Below are positions 22,998 to 33,415 of a stretch of DNA of 43,674 bases, one piece after another. Position 1 is the stretch's first letter, and every line of letters starts with the position of its first letter. Position numbers and translations under genes: made by a program. The stretch comes from Alkalihalobacillus sp. YIM B00296. Lineage in GTDB: Bacteria; Bacillota; Bacilli; Bacillales; Fictibacillaceae. The stretch is from assembly GCF_020179385.1 (NCBI RefSeq), contig NZ_JAIBLJ010000031.1, forward strand, positions 1-43,674, in the 5' to 3' direction. Below the pieces are notes generated by a model. That model ran no database searches and was not told the DNA's origin. It saw only the letters and a list, made by a program, of their open reading frames with translations.

Positions 22998-23957
22998 TTG
23001 ATTATGGCTCTTATCAATTAATTATTTTCAGTTGTAGATAATTCTAAATGATCATACGTAATGTTCTGAATCAATTGCTTGCTTTTGGATTTGAAATACC
23101 TGTTTCTTGTTATCCTTGGAAGGAGAACATGTTGATTATCGGTGCTACATTTGCTGCATTCAGTTACTATTCACCGATCCTGATTAATCTCACAGGCTTT
23201 TATGCTAAGACGGTCCCCATTCCAAATATGAATAGTATGTCTTTACAGTTGAACTTCCCCAATAACCACCCATTGTATACAGAAATAGGCAGGAGTAAGA
23301 CCAAAGCTAGAGTACTGAGACTCGTAACCAACTTTGTCTTTGTTATAGGATTTCACCTCCATTTTACCAGTTCGAGCTTTCCGAATACTATGGTGGCCTG
23401 CTGTACAAATGAATTGATCTCTTTCTTTATTATATTAAAAGTTGTCATCTTCTCGTGCACTATAAACAAATGGGTTAAGGGGTATGGATGCTGTGATTGA
23501 GATAATCCAAGTTATCTATCATTTATTCAATTTGAAAGAATAAGAGGAAAAAAGCCTTTCTCTAAACGATCAGTAAGACTAAAATGCTTTTCCTCAACAA
23601 AAGAGACTTATCCTATTTCGGAAAAGACCCCTTATCTGGAACAGTGGCCACAATCCAATACTCTTGAATTTGTTAGCAATAGGTAAGCGTTTGAAGTTAT
23701 CTCCGGCTTTTCCCCTGTGGAAATTCCCACATTCCTACTCGATCGGTGCGATGAACGCTTGGAAAATAATCGTTTCATTTCGCTAGACTTGGGGCTGTTC
23801 CTCCACTCCCATTACAGAAGATTCATTAGTCATACCCCTACCCTCACAAGGACAAGTGCATTTCGACGTAGTCTTTATAGCAACCGTTTCAGGTGACAGC
23901 CTTTGTTTCAACGTCCCTTGCTTTCCAATTACCTTACAACGTAGCTATCCGTTCTAG
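22998..23957. other. Region without a confident gene
   Basis: Nearly 1 kb after the ger operon. A 150-codon frame at 23048-23500 (+) has no ribosome binding site, and the opposite strand carries equally hydrophobic broken text, so I do not call it. The last few hundred bases probably include the lost N-terminal half of the M20 amidohydrolase pseudogene that becomes recognisable at 23958. No RNA gene or repeat was seen. Confidence 0.5.
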
Positions 23958-24720
23958 CATGTACCGGATGGAACCCGGATCCATTATCAGATTGGCGGGA
24001 TGGCTCCGAACATCGTGCCTGATGCCGCCAGTGTCTACTATTTTCCTGCGTGGTGCTGACCGGAACCAGGTGAATGAATTGGAACAAAGGCTAACAAAGG
24101 TGGCGCAGGGAGCTGCGATGATGACCGAAACTTCAGTGGATTGGGAAATCAAAGCCGGCTGTTATGATGTTCTTCCGAATACTGCACTCAACTGGCTCAT
24201 GCATTCACAAACAGAAATTGCGGGGGAAATGGTGTTTACTAGTGATGAAGAAAAATTCGCTGAGGAGCCTTGTCAAACGGTCGACCCTTCTGTAATGGCT
24301 GCGGCAAAACAAAACTCACTCTTGTATGCAGGGGACGGGAGTAGAAAGCTCGATCCTGGCTTCTACCACAATTTAAAACATCTCGGCTTATCTATGGGTG
24401 GATCAACAGATGTAGGAGATGTCTCCTGGATTGTCCCGTTAGGTCAGATTATCACGACATGCGCACCGTTAGGAGTCCAGGTTCATACGTGGCAGGCTAC
24501 TGCATCATTCGGTTCATCGATTGGAATGAAGGGGATGCACCATGCTGCAAAAGTGATGGCGTTAACCGGTTACGATCTGCTTTTGAATAAGGATGGTATT
24601 CTGGATAAAGCAAAAGCAGAGTTTAAAAAAGTACGGAAGGAAATCCGTATAAACCCGGAATTCCGGCAGATGTTAAAGCCACCAGTGAAAAATGATCCTG
24701 TTCCGATTCCGGTAGGTTAA
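23958..24720 (+). pseudogene. AbgB-like M20 amidohydrolase, C-terminal part
   Basis: From 23958 one frame reads HVPDGTRIHYQIGGMAPNIV and then PDAASVYYF; an extra T near 24046 shifts to the frame LRGADRNQVNELEQRLTKVAQGAAMMTET ... which is open to the stop. Blocks such as GCYDVLPN, GGSTDVGDVSW and HTWQATASFGSSIGMKGMHHAAK match M20 peptidases of the p-aminobenzoyl-glutamate hydrolase subunit B / indole-acetamide hydrolase group, including the late metal-ligand region. Codon 23955-23957 is TAG where a Glu (EHV) would be expected. The N-terminal 150-200 residues with the first metal ligands are not recognisable. A shorter, further decayed piece of the same gene lies at 28285-28352. Confidence 0.75.
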
Positions 24721-24756
24721 ATAAAGAAGCAGTGAACATAATAATATAGAATATGA

Positions 24757-24794
24757 AAAACGACATCCGAGACTCGTGTCCGGAGGTCGTTACT
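24757..24794. terminator. Hairpin between convergent genes
   Basis: AACGAC.TCCG and CGGA.GTCGTT pair around a 10-base loop between the amidohydrolase pseudogene (+) and allantoinase (-). The T-runs are short, but the position between convergent genes supports a bidirectional terminator. Confidence 0.5.
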
Positions 24795-24850
24795 GATTTT
24801 AAAATCTCCCAAAGGTTTATTGAAACTATCAAGGAATGAATTTTCACAAT

Positions 24851-26239
24851 TTATAGCTTTACAGTTTCTTCTGCCTTTTTATGCATCACTAATTGACCAA
24901 TGGGATCGCCTACAATACCTTGGTTTACATCAAATACAAGATTTCCGCGGACAAATGTTTTGGTTACACGGCAATTAATAGTTCTTCCAATGTACGGGCT
25001 ATGTTGATGGCGGTAATAAAGGTCTTCCTTCTTAACTACATAAGACTGGTTGGCATCAACAAGGATGATGTCGGCATCTTTTGATACAGCGATTTCACCT
25101 TTATTACGTATATTGAAACGTTCAGCCGGATTCGCAGTGATCATGCGTACAAAATCAGTGACAGGAACATTGCGTTTCAAAACAGCCTCATCAAACATTA
25201 AATCGACGTTATTTTGACAACCGGTAATTCCTCCCCATACTTCAAACATATTATTTGTTGCACTTTCTTTCATTTCAAACGGACATGGCGAGTGATCGGA
25301 TGTCAACATATCAATCTTACCTTCAATTAATTTGTTCCACAACTTTTCTTTTTCTTCCTTACTGCGTAGTGGAGGTGAACATTTTGCAACTGGGCCAAGC
25401 TCCTCGAATTGGGCAGTTGTAATCGTAAAATAATGAGGACAAGATTCAACGGTTACATCCTGGCCTTCGTTACGAGCTGTCGTAATTTCGTCTATTGCTT
25501 CTTCCGTACTAATGTGTACAAAGTGGAGTTTGCACCCCGTTTCTCTAGCAAAATATAGTGCTCGTTTTACGGCATCGACCTCAGTGAATACGGGGCGGGA
25601 TGCGACATAATCTGCAGCTGTTATCTTGCCTTGCTTGGCTATTTCCTCACCTAAGCGGTCTGTAATGAGTGCATTCTCAGCATGAATCGATACCATATGG
25701 TCCAATTCGGCAAGCTTCTTCATTCCTGCATAGAGAGTGTAGTCATCTACATTTTTGAAATCATTCGGAATATCTGTACCACAAGTTGCCATAAAGCATT
25801 TGTAAGCAACGACCCCTTCTTCAGAAAGCTCTTCAAGTTTGTCGAGATTGCCTGGAACAAGTCCGCCATACAATGCATAATCAACATAGTTCTTTCCTTT
25901 TGCAGCTTCCTGCTTTATCTGCAGCGTTTCCCGATCTATTGTTGCTGGCAGAGCATTTAATGGCATATCGACATAGCTTGTTGTGCCACCTGCAGCTAAT
26001 GCCTTTGTTCCCGTAACAAATCCTTCCCATTCTGTGCGGCCAGGCTCACAAATGTGAACATGGGTATCGATCATGCCAGGCATCACATATTGCCCTTGAG
26101 CATTTACAACCTGTTCCGCTTCATCGATGATCTTTTCAGCGATAACAGAAATTTTTCCATCTTTAATTGCGATATCGACGTTTCTTACTTCATCCCTAAA
26201 AACTACGTTCCCGCCTTTGATTATTAGGTCATGCTTCAT
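24851..26239 (-). CDS. allB: Allantoinase
   Basis: 462 residues from an ATG preceded by a perfect AAGGAGG; the upstream in-frame ATG is not used. It hydrolyses allantoin to allantoate (PucH in B. subtilis nomenclature). Amidohydrolase-superfamily metal ligands are intact: HVH (MIDTHVHICEPG, about 60-62), the carboxylated Lys in VAYKCFMATCG, His in VSIHAEN and LHFVHIS, and Asp in LTSDHSPC. NNMFEVWGGITGCQN is typical of allantoinases rather than hydantoinases or dihydroorotases. Downstream of the allantoin permease on the same strand with a 72-base gap, so likely one operon under PucR control. Cytoplasmic. Confidence 0.93.
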   Translation of the reverse strand: MKHDLIIKGGNVVFRDEVRNVDIAIKDGKISVIAEKIIDEAEQVVNAQGQYVMPGMIDTHVHICEPGRTEWEGFVTGTKALAAGGTTSYVDMPLNALPATIDRETLQIKQEAAKGKNYVDYALYGGLVPGNLDKLEELSEEGVVAYKCFMATCGTDIPNDFKNVDDYTLYAGMKKLAELDHMVSIHAENALITDRLGEEIAKQGKITAADYVASRPVFTEVDAVKRALYFARETGCKLHFVHISTEEAIDEITTARNEGQDVTVESCPHYFTITTAQFEELGPVAKCSPPLRSKEEKEKLWNKLIEGKIDMLTSDHSPCPFEMKESATNNMFEVWGGITGCQNNVDLMFDEAVLKRNVPVTDFVRMITANPAERFNIRNKGEIAVSKDADIILVDANQSYVVKKEDLYYRHQHSPYIGRTINCRVTKTFVRGNLVFDVNQGIVGDPIGQLVMHKKAEETVKL

Positions 26240-26311
26240 TGTAATTACCTCCTTAATATACATCATTCCAACAAATGTGAATATGCAGTTTCTTTATTAG
26301 TAGGTTTGCAA

Positions 26312-27709
26312 TTATTTCTCGAATATCGTACCCTTTTTGAATTTCGAATCCTTGAATGCAAACTTCATCAGAAGAATATATGCAATACCTGCCACGACAG
26401 CCCCGATAATCCATGCCAGCTCTACTTTCATGAAAGCTGCACCAGCACCGATGAACATAGCAATAACCGCGGCTGGATTATATCCGGCAAATGGACCGTC
26501 CTCCTTGTACAAATCTGCAATATTTACTTTTTGTTTTCTTAATATGTAATGCTCGATTAATAAAATAGAAATGATCGGACCTAAAAATGCCGAATATATA
26601 AGAATGAATATACCAAGACCCTTTGCGGAAGAATCTTGTACAAGCACCCATGGGAAGGAGCATAACGCAAGCAGTCCGGTTATGGTTACAGCAGGTTTAT
26701 ATTTTAATTTTGTGAGCAATGTAATAACATAAGTCGGTGGAACAATATTGGCCACCATGTTCACTCCAATCGCGCCAATCACAATAAATGCAGATACAAA
26801 GACGGTAATATAAGGGTTATTTACCACTTCTGCAAACGCCTTCACAGGGTTAGAGATTCCGGTTGCAGAAGCAAGCATTGCTCCGATTCCTAGTACGGAA
26901 CCATATGCTATTAAAATAGGTACAAAGTACAAAAGCCCTCGTTTTGTATCACTAATACCGCATTTAAGCTCTCTTGAATAGTCCGCTGCGCTTAAAAAGA
27001 TTGCCGCGTAATTGCCCATAAACATCATGATGAATGCAAAGAACGGCAAGCCCCATGAACCTTCTGCATGAACCCAATTTTCTACAATGACATCCCTATG
27101 TGATGTCAGAAGAACGCTAAATACATAGACAAGCGCTAGCATAATAACAATAGATACAAGCGTTTCCACCCATTTGATAGCATGGAAGCCGTAAAGCGAA
27201 AGCCCGATTTGCACCAGCTGAAGTAATACAAAGCAAATGGCGACATTATCAAAGGCGCCACCCGTTACAATCTTCGCAATTTCATTTAAGGCAGTACCGC
27301 CAATCCAGCTTTGAAAACCGTACCAAACGATGGCAGGGATACCGCGTAAAAGTGATGACAGGATGGAGCCTTTCAGTCCGAAGGATATTCTGAGCTGTAC
27401 TACATATGGTATTCCCGTCCTGTATCCGAGCCTATCATTTAAAGCAAAAATGGTTGAAATGATACCAATTGCTATGATAGCTGCGGCAAATGCCTGAAAC
27501 ATGTTCAGCGTTGCGATTCCCGCCACAACCAAACTTGCTCCCAGCGTCATATTTCCTATATTTACGCCGTCTCCAATCCACATGAAAATATAGTCTATCG
27601 GACCTACCGTCCTGCCTTCTCCGGTTTTCGGGTTCAGTGATTCATCCACACCCGTATCATGTTGGATCTGAGTCTCTGTCGGAACGTAACTTTCTAAATT
27701 TGTAGACAT
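26312..27709 (-). CDS. pucI: Allantoin permease (NCS1 family)
   Basis: 465 residues, start chosen at the ATG (27707-27709) behind AAAGGAG. About twelve membrane helices; the N-terminal NPKTGEGRTVGPIDYIFMWIGDGVNIGNMTLGASL and LGYRTGIPYVVQLRISFGLKG and GIPAIVWYGFQSWIGG are signatures of nucleobase:cation symporter-1 proteins, closest in wording to bacillar allantoin permease PucI. It imports allantoin (possibly hydantoins) with a cation. It precedes allantoinase in the same transcript. A stretch of about 860 bases separates it from allC. Confidence 0.88.
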   Translation of the reverse strand: MSTNLESYVPTETQIQHDTGVDESLNPKTGEGRTVGPIDYIFMWIGDGVNIGNMTLGASLVVAGIATLNMFQAFAAAIIAIGIISTIFALNDRLGYRTGIPYVVQLRISFGLKGSILSSLLRGIPAIVWYGFQSWIGGTALNEIAKIVTGGAFDNVAICFVLLQLVQIGLSLYGFHAIKWVETLVSIVIMLALVYVFSVLLTSHRDVIVENWVHAEGSWGLPFFAFIMMFMGNYAAIFLSAADYSRELKCGISDTKRGLLYFVPILIAYGSVLGIGAMLASATGISNPVKAFAEVVNNPYITVFVSAFIVIGAIGVNMVANIVPPTYVITLLTKLKYKPAVTITGLLALCSFPWVLVQDSSAKGLGIFILIYSAFLGPIISILLIEHYILRKQKVNIADLYKEDGPFAGYNPAAVIAMFIGAGAAFMKVELAWIIGAVVAGIAYILLMKFAFKDSKFKKGTIFEK

Positions 27710-28145
27710 TGTACACCTACTCCTTTTCATTGTTTGCCGTATTTTTGATCAAACATTGGTTTACAAATGAGGACTTAGATGTCTGTCATTTCGCTTTGAT
27801 GCAATGTTTCCATCTTAAAAACTTTTCTTTCCAAAGATTTACTTTGTGTAAATGCCCCACAGAAGCTATTACCAACACAAGGACTCGCTATGTATTTATG
27901 GAATATAGTCTCCTCCTGCAATGTTTTCTTTTTAGGCCTCATCGTCCTTAAAGCTCATGTGAGTTCATGACTTTATAAGTTCAGTATTTTTTATTGAAGT
28001 TAACCCATTTTCCAAAAGGCTCGTCTACAAATTTCACTTCACCCCTTAAAACCGCTTTTCAACCTTAATATAAGATCATCTTCATGCAAATTAGGAATAT
28101 TAGATTCAATCATTCGATTTTGCAATTTTCTAACTTACTTTGAAT

Positions 28146-28159
28146 TGTAAGCGTTACCA
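28146..28159 (+). promoter_or_regulatory. cre-like sequence
   Basis: TGTAAGCGTTACCA matches TGWAANCGNTNWCA at all but one position. It lies about 440 bases upstream of the pucI start, too far for classical promoter repression, so it may be fortuitous. Confidence 0.35.
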
Positions 28160-28284
28160 ATACTCAAGTCATTATCCACTTTAGACAAATTTAAATAGTT
28201 CTTTTATTCAAAATGAATGAAAATTTAGTTCGATTTGCAAAATTGAAGTCCCACCCTGTCTGTCTTTCTACAGATGGTGAAGTG

Positions 28285-28352
28285 TTCTACCATAATTTAA
28301 ACATCTCGACTCGACAATGGGTGGATCGACGGATGACGATTCCGGCAGTTTA
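28285..28352 (+). pseudogene. Second, decayed 3' fragment of the AbgB-like gene
   Basis: GTTCTACCATAATTTAAACA is near-identical to the FYHNLKHL segment of the pseudogene at 24361. It continues with a mutated ATGGGTGGATC..ACGGATG block (GGSTD) and then joins directly to ATTCCGGCAGTTTAA, equivalent to the last codons of that gene. About 220 bases between the two blocks are deleted. This shows an ancient duplication on both sides of allB-pucI. Confidence 0.6.
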
Positions 28353-28377
28353 AGAAAAAAAACATTGAATATATACA

Positions 28378-28408
28378 AAAGACCTCTGGGGATTCTGGAG
28401 GTCTTTAT
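28378..28408. terminator. Hairpin downstream of allC
   Basis: AAAGACCTC and GAGGTCTTT pair around an 11-base loop, with short T-runs on both strands. It could end allC (minus) or the decayed amidohydrolase piece (plus). Confidence 0.6.
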
Positions 28409-28570
28409 TTAAGAGGTTACATCGACTTTGACCCGATTATGGTCACTTGAAGATTGTTGTTTTAATATTCGGTGGTTTCATTTTCTTTTGAAAAAATCCA
28501 TAAAAGGCCCCATTTCAATAACACTGGAAATGATGGATCAAATTCACTCATTCCTTGACGTACACCCTGA

Positions 28571-29821
28571 TTAAACCTCCTCATCGGAATACGCGAGTTC
28601 GTATAGCGTTTGAGCCAATACTTTCACGCCTTCCGTTAAATCATTAACATCCGTGAATTCATATGGAGAGTGGCTGATTCCTTTATGGCTCGGAACAAAT
28701 ATCATTGCTGTTGGTATGTGTGGGGCAATAATTTGAGCATCATGGCCAGCACCGCTGTGCATCTTTTTATAATTGACAGCATTTTCATCGCAAAGGCGTT
28801 GAATGACCTCTACCAATTCGGGGTTCATAGGTACCGGGTCAGCGTCCATCCACATGTCTGCTTTAACAATCATCCCCATTTTATCAGCAATTTGTTCGGT
28901 TTCGGAAATCACTTGATCCGTAAATTGGTTGAGAACATTTTTATCTATATGCCTGGCATCGAGCGTAAACGTAGCATTCCCTGGTACAACATTCACAATA
29001 TTCGGTTCTATATTAATCCTCCCTACTGTTGCAACAAGTGGATCACCAAATTGAATAGCCGTATTATAAATTGTATGGACCATCCGGCTAACTGCGTTAA
29101 CCGCATCTTTCCGATATTTCATCGGTGTTGTGCCTGCATGATTTGCCTCTCCCGTAATTTCAAACGTAAAACGCCGTTGGCCGACAATATGTTCAACAAT
29201 CCCAACGGATTTGTTTTCAATTTCCAAAACGTTGCCTTGTTCGATGTGAAGTTCAACAAAACTCTTAAAATCCATTCGAATCGGGTGCGAGTTAAAAGTA
29301 AAGCCCGCTCCATGCATTGCATCCACAAATGAGATCCCATTAAAGTCTTGAAGATGTTTCACGTCTTCCGGTCCGGTTTCACCGACGATGTTTTTTGAAC
29401 CCCAAAATGTAAAAGGAAAACGGCTTCCTTCTTCTTCTGCCATAGAAACGACTTCAATATTGCGGAGCGGAGGTCCGTATCTTTCCTTTAAATACTTTAC
29501 CGCCAAGACTCCTGCAATAATCCCGTATTGCCCATCGTATAAGCCCCCGTTTTTCACGGTATCAACATGCGATCCGGTCAAAATCGTTTCATCGAAGTAT
29601 TTGTTACCTTCCAGTCTTCCGAATAAATTACCTATTTCATCATATTGGACTTTCAATCCTTCATCGACAAATAAGGTCTCAAGAGCCTTTTGAGCCTTCA
29701 CCCAACTCTCAGAGTAAAGAAGACGTGAAATGCCCCCTTCCGGGTCTTTTCCAAAATACCCTAGCCAGTTCAATAAACGAAGCGTTTCCTCCTCAAGGTT
29801 CGTTTCTGCATGTGTATGCAT
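28571..29821 (-). CDS. allC: Allantoate amidohydrolase (M20 family)
   Basis: 416 residues, ATG with AAGGAGTGAAAGA. It hydrolyses allantoate to ureidoglycine, CO2 and ammonia (PucF in B. subtilis). The dinuclear metal ligands are present: His in GSHVDTV, Asp in GGLYDGQYG, Glu in AEEEGSRF, His in ELHIEQG and His in the final SHKGISHSP block. GQRRFTFEITGEANHAGTTPM is the lid-domain signature of the Zn-dependent allantoate/ureidoglycolate/N-carbamoyl-amino-acid hydrolases. N-carbamoylases share these motifs, but the allantoin neighbours favour AllC. Divergent from pucR with 195 bases between, the usual place for a PucR-controlled promoter. Confidence 0.88.
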   Translation of the reverse strand: MHTHAETNLEEETLRLLNWLGYFGKDPEGGISRLLYSESWVKAQKALETLFVDEGLKVQYDEIGNLFGRLEGNKYFDETILTGSHVDTVKNGGLYDGQYGIIAGVLAVKYLKERYGPPLRNIEVVSMAEEEGSRFPFTFWGSKNIVGETGPEDVKHLQDFNGISFVDAMHGAGFTFNSHPIRMDFKSFVELHIEQGNVLEIENKSVGIVEHIVGQRRFTFEITGEANHAGTTPMKYRKDAVNAVSRMVHTIYNTAIQFGDPLVATVGRINIEPNIVNVVPGNATFTLDARHIDKNVLNQFTDQVISETEQIADKMGMIVKADMWMDADPVPMNPELVEVIQRLCDENAVNYKKMHSGAGHDAQIIAPHIPTAMIFVPSHKGISHSPYEFTDVNDLTEGVKVLAQTLYELAYSDEEV

Positions 29822-30016
29822 TCTTTCACTCCTTAATAGCGTTCTATTACATTTCCTTATCTATTTTTATAATATTAATAATTTTAGTATAATTGTGTTA
29901 TCAATTAAAATCATTGTTTAAAATAGACAAAATCTGAATTGTATTTTGTTTAAATGCTTATATAACATTCAGTGGTATGATTTTCAGTAATATCCTTTAT
30001 CAAAACGGGGGTTTCA
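29822..30016. promoter_or_regulatory. Divergent allC / pucR promoter region
   Basis: A 195-base, very AT-rich region between two divergent starts. PucR proteins bind such regions, but I cannot point to a confident operator or -35/-10 pair. Confidence 0.4.
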
Positions 30017-31672
30017 ATGAAAACAGTCAATGATTTATTCATATTGGAAGGCATGAAAGATTCTACTGTATTAGCTGGTCACAGGGGGCTTTCACGGCCA
30101 GTAACATTTTCGAACATATCAGACACGCCTGATGTCATCAATTTCTTGGACAGTAATCATTTGCTGCTCACAACCGGATACGCTTTTAAAGATAACACTG
30201 AAGCACTGTACCAATTAATTGAAGAAATGCATGCTTTAAATTGCTCCGGCATTATAATTAGAATCGATCGGTTTTTAATCGAATTGCCAGAAGAAATCAG
30301 GTTACTGGCCGATCGTCTGTCATTCCCAATTATCAATTTGCCTTCTAAGTACACATTGGGCGAAGTCTCTCATCATATTCTCACTTTCTTAAACGACCAT
30401 AAAGCCGAGCAGTTGTACTATGCACTTCATGTCCATAAACAGTTTTCGGAAATGATGATAAAAGGATACAGTTTGCCGTCTCTTGTTGAACAATTAGGAT
30501 ATTTTTTAGAAAGATTCGTACTTTTACTTAATCACCGCGGTGAAAAACTGGCGTCCAGCCAGCACTTACACAAATCGTCCATGAAACGAGCAGAAAAAGA
30601 GATGATGGAAGCAGCCAAAAATAATATTGCCGCTGCCAGGCAGGGGTTAACGTTTAAGATCCCATCACTTAAGCAAGGCATTACAACCTATCCTGTTCAG
30701 ACCAAACGAAAGCAACTCAGTATTCTATTGATCGCCGATGCTTTGACCCTGCCGTACCCAGCTTCAAATTTGGCCATCGAACAGGCATGTAATGTTATTT
30801 CATTTACATTGATCAAAGAACAGGCCATTGATGAAAATTCAAGGCTGTTTAAAAATACTTTTTTTACCGATTTTATTGAAAGAAGAATTAATTCTGAACA
30901 GGAGATTTTCAGCCGCTGTGATTATTATGGATTACAGCCGGACATGAAAAGCATTTGCATTGCTGGGAACATTGATAGTGATCAAAACTATGAAACACTG
31001 AAAGTTTACGAAAAGAAATTCGGAGAATTGCATAACATTTTCTACGACCAGCTTGAAGATGTAATGTTAAATAGACAAATGACAGGTACCTTATTTACAA
31101 AGGAAAAATATTTTATTATGATCCTGCAATTCTTTAATTATACTGAAACAGAAATGGCATACGTCAAAAAACTTTTGGAAGATGTTCAGACCAATATCCA
31201 GGACGGCCATTCCGTTTCGTTTGGTGTCAGCAATCAAATTCGGTCATTGATAGACATTCCAACTGCTTATCGAGAAGCTGTGGAATCCTTAATGAACGGA
31301 TACGACTTAAAAATGTCAGGTTTCATCAAGTTCTATAAAACGAGAGAAATTAAAGAGTTAATTAGCATGATTCCAGTAAAAAATTTAAGCGAACTTTATG
31401 AAAATACATTAAAATCACTTGCTTACCCTAAAACAAAAGAGGATAAAGAATTGGTGAAAACCATACAAATCTATCTGGATTGCCAGTGTGAAATTGCAGA
31501 GACGTCCAGAAGGATGTATATCCACCGAAATACTGTTAAATATCGTATTGAAAAAACGGAATTGATGCTTAACTGTAATTTTCAAGATCCTTCTGATTCT
31601 TTGCGTATTCGTGTAGCCCTATTAATCGGCTCCCTTTTTGATGAAAAGGAGGAGATAACCATTTTCTCCTAA
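30017..31672 (+). CDS. pucR: PucR-family purine catabolism regulator
   Basis: 551 residues, start supported by GGGGG before the ATG. The N-terminal PucR domain (about 1-125: TVNDLFILEGMKDSTVLAGHRGLSRPV, LLLTTGYAF, LSFPIINLP) is followed by a GGDEF-like central region (about 290-440) and the C-terminal PucR-type HTH (about 490-545: YLDCQCEIAETSRRMYIHRNTVKYRIEK). In B. subtilis PucR activates purine degradation genes in the presence of allantoin, allantoate or ureidoglycolate. Here it is divergent from allC and close to all allantoin genes, so it most likely controls this cluster. Cytoplasmic. Confidence 0.9.
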   Translation: MKTVNDLFILEGMKDSTVLAGHRGLSRPVTFSNISDTPDVINFLDSNHLLLTTGYAFKDNTEALYQLIEEMHALNCSGIIIRIDRFLIELPEEIRLLADRLSFPIINLPSKYTLGEVSHHILTFLNDHKAEQLYYALHVHKQFSEMMIKGYSLPSLVEQLGYFLERFVLLLNHRGEKLASSQHLHKSSMKRAEKEMMEAAKNNIAAARQGLTFKIPSLKQGITTYPVQTKRKQLSILLIADALTLPYPASNLAIEQACNVISFTLIKEQAIDENSRLFKNTFFTDFIERRINSEQEIFSRCDYYGLQPDMKSICIAGNIDSDQNYETLKVYEKKFGELHNIFYDQLEDVMLNRQMTGTLFTKEKYFIMILQFFNYTETEMAYVKKLLEDVQTNIQDGHSVSFGVSNQIRSLIDIPTAYREAVESLMNGYDLKMSGFIKFYKTREIKELISMIPVKNLSELYENTLKSLAYPKTKEDKELVKTIQIYLDCQCEIAETSRRMYIHRNTVKYRIEKTELMLNCNFQDPSDSLRIRVALLIGSLFDEKEEITIFS

Positions 31673-31736
31673 ATATCAGTCAGAAATGTGGAGACGGTGG
31701 ATCAGCTAACAACTGATCCGGCCTGCCTATTACCAA

Positions 31737-33187
31737 TCATCCCGTCCAATGAATCGCCTGAGCGATAATAAGAAAAACAACAGAGGTTCCAACCCACATC
31801 AAAAACAACGGGAAGTAAAACTTAATCCATTTTTGATATGCGACACCTGCTAAGGCAATCGTTGCCATGAAATAACCTGATGTAGGGAAAATAATGTTTC
31901 CAGGGCCATCTCCTAATTGGTAAGCGAGGATCGCAGTCTGTCTCGTTACACCGATGATATCAGAGAGTGGCGCCATAATCGCGGTATCGTTACCAGTGCT
32001 TGTCCACTTCCTGATGAAACTAAAAAGCTCATAATTATTTGTATCAAAAACATGCCAATTGCACTGAGCATAGAAGGAAATTCCCCGACAATCTGACCCA
32101 AACTGTAAACGATCGTATCTAAAATATTGCCTTCTTCCATCACGACGGCTACCGATCTGGCAACCCCTACAATGATTGCGCCTACCAATACATCACGGAA
32201 ACCTTCATTAAATCCTTCACAAATTTCGGTTGCTCTTAAGCCGGCGATAAACCCGACGGAAATCCCCATAAATATAAACAACCCGGCCATTTCTACCATG
32301 AACCAACCCTGAATAAGTACGCCGTATATTAATATACCGAAAAAGGCGAGTGCAACCACGGAAGCCCATTTTTGCCTTGATGTCGAATTGCGTTTTTCCG
32401 TTTGACCAATGTGCTGGTACATTTCTCTCTTTTTTTGGTCTTCTTCATACGTTAAGCTGCTTTCAGGTTTGTTTCTTACCTTTTTCGCGTAACGTATTAC
32501 ATAGATCATTGCGATTGATACGAAAACAATAAAGGCCGCAGCCCGTAATCCAATACCTGACCACACCGGGATGCCGGCGATTTTCTGTCCCAATCCAGTA
32601 TTGATCGGGTTTAATACTCCTGTGGCAAAACCTGCGGTCGTTGCCGTTAGTGCCACTCCAGCCGCTGTAACAGAATCGAATCCTAGGGCGATCATCAACG
32701 GCAATATAACTGGTACGTAAACCAGGCTTAATTCTTGTGTTCCAATAAGACTGCAAACAATGGCAAACACAACCATAAGAACAGGAATAACAACAATGCC
32801 TCTATCTGAGAATTTTCTCGCTAAGCTGTCAACGCTAAGCTCAATAATTCCTGTTTTTCGTAGCACTACAAACAAGCCGCCGATAATAAATGTAAAGAAA
32901 ACAATACTGCCTGCATCAATCAACCCTTTGGGAATCGCTAACATAAATTCCATTATTCCAACTGGGTTTTGCGCAATCTGCTCATAAGAATTCGGATCAA
33001 TTGTTGTTCTTCCCTCCGGACCCGGAACCCGTTCAAATTGTCCAGCAGGAATGAAATACGTTGCAATAGCAGCTACTGCACTAAACAAGAACAAAATGAC
33101 ATAAACATGTGGCATTTGGAACGTCTTTTTCTTTAGTATCAGTGACTGTTCCGTTTGACTTGATGGTTCCAATTTAATCTCCTCCAA
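31737..33187 (-). pseudogene. YfcC-family transporter, single frameshift
   Basis: A DcuC/YfcC-type (PF03606) membrane transporter of about 480 residues split in two frames. The first frame (31946-33187) begins behind GGAGGAGAT and carries YVILFLFSAVAAIATYFIPAGQFERV and TFIIGGLFVVLRKTGIIELSVDSLARKF; the second (31737-31976) supplies the end, ILAYQLGDGPGNIIFPTSGYFMATIALAGV. The conserved junction ALVTIPIMAPLSDIIGVTRQT is broken by an extra CG at 31980-31983 (CCGCGATT for CCGATT). One dinucleotide duplication is the only lesion seen, so it could be recent, phase-variable or a sequencing error. These proteins carry carboxylates or amino acids; next to allantoin genes it may move an intermediate. 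Confidence 0.75.
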
Positions 33188-33373
33188 TCATGTATTAGTG
33201 AGCACTTTCAATTTTAGTTGCGTCTCATATTATCTGAATATTATGATAAAGTCATTATTACTTTTAAACAAAAAATTTATTATTAATTGTTCAAGTTCAA
33301 TAAATAAACTTCTGTTATTGTTATTTTTGTATTGTTGTTTGTTCACAATGTACACCACCAATTCATAAAACAA

Positions 33374-33405
33374 CCCCCGGGAGTGTCGTATACACTACCC
33401 GGGGG
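33374..33405 (-). terminator. Strong GC-rich terminator after allE
   Basis: CCCCCGGG and CCCGGGGG pair, extended by GTGT/CACT, around a short loop; on the minus strand it is followed by TTGTTTT. It ends the TIM-barrel/allE operon. Confidence 0.85.
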
Positions 33406-33415
33406 CATCAATTAA

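Larger units (their letters stand above)
27710..28570. other. Long intergenic region upstream of pucI
   Basis: It holds the promoter of pucI-allB (minus), a cre-like sequence (28146-28159), a decayed 3' piece of an AbgB-like gene (28285-28352) and a hairpin (28378-28408). The rest shows no coding potential I can support. Confidence 0.5.

Noticed and set aside
23048-23500. 150-codon ORF after the ger operon
   Set aside because: No ribosome binding site, unusual composition, and the opposite strand shows similarly protein-like but broken text; not supportable as a gene.
28670-29332. 220-codon ORF antisense to allC
   Set aside because: A shadow of the well-conserved allantoate amidohydrolase gene, with no start signal.
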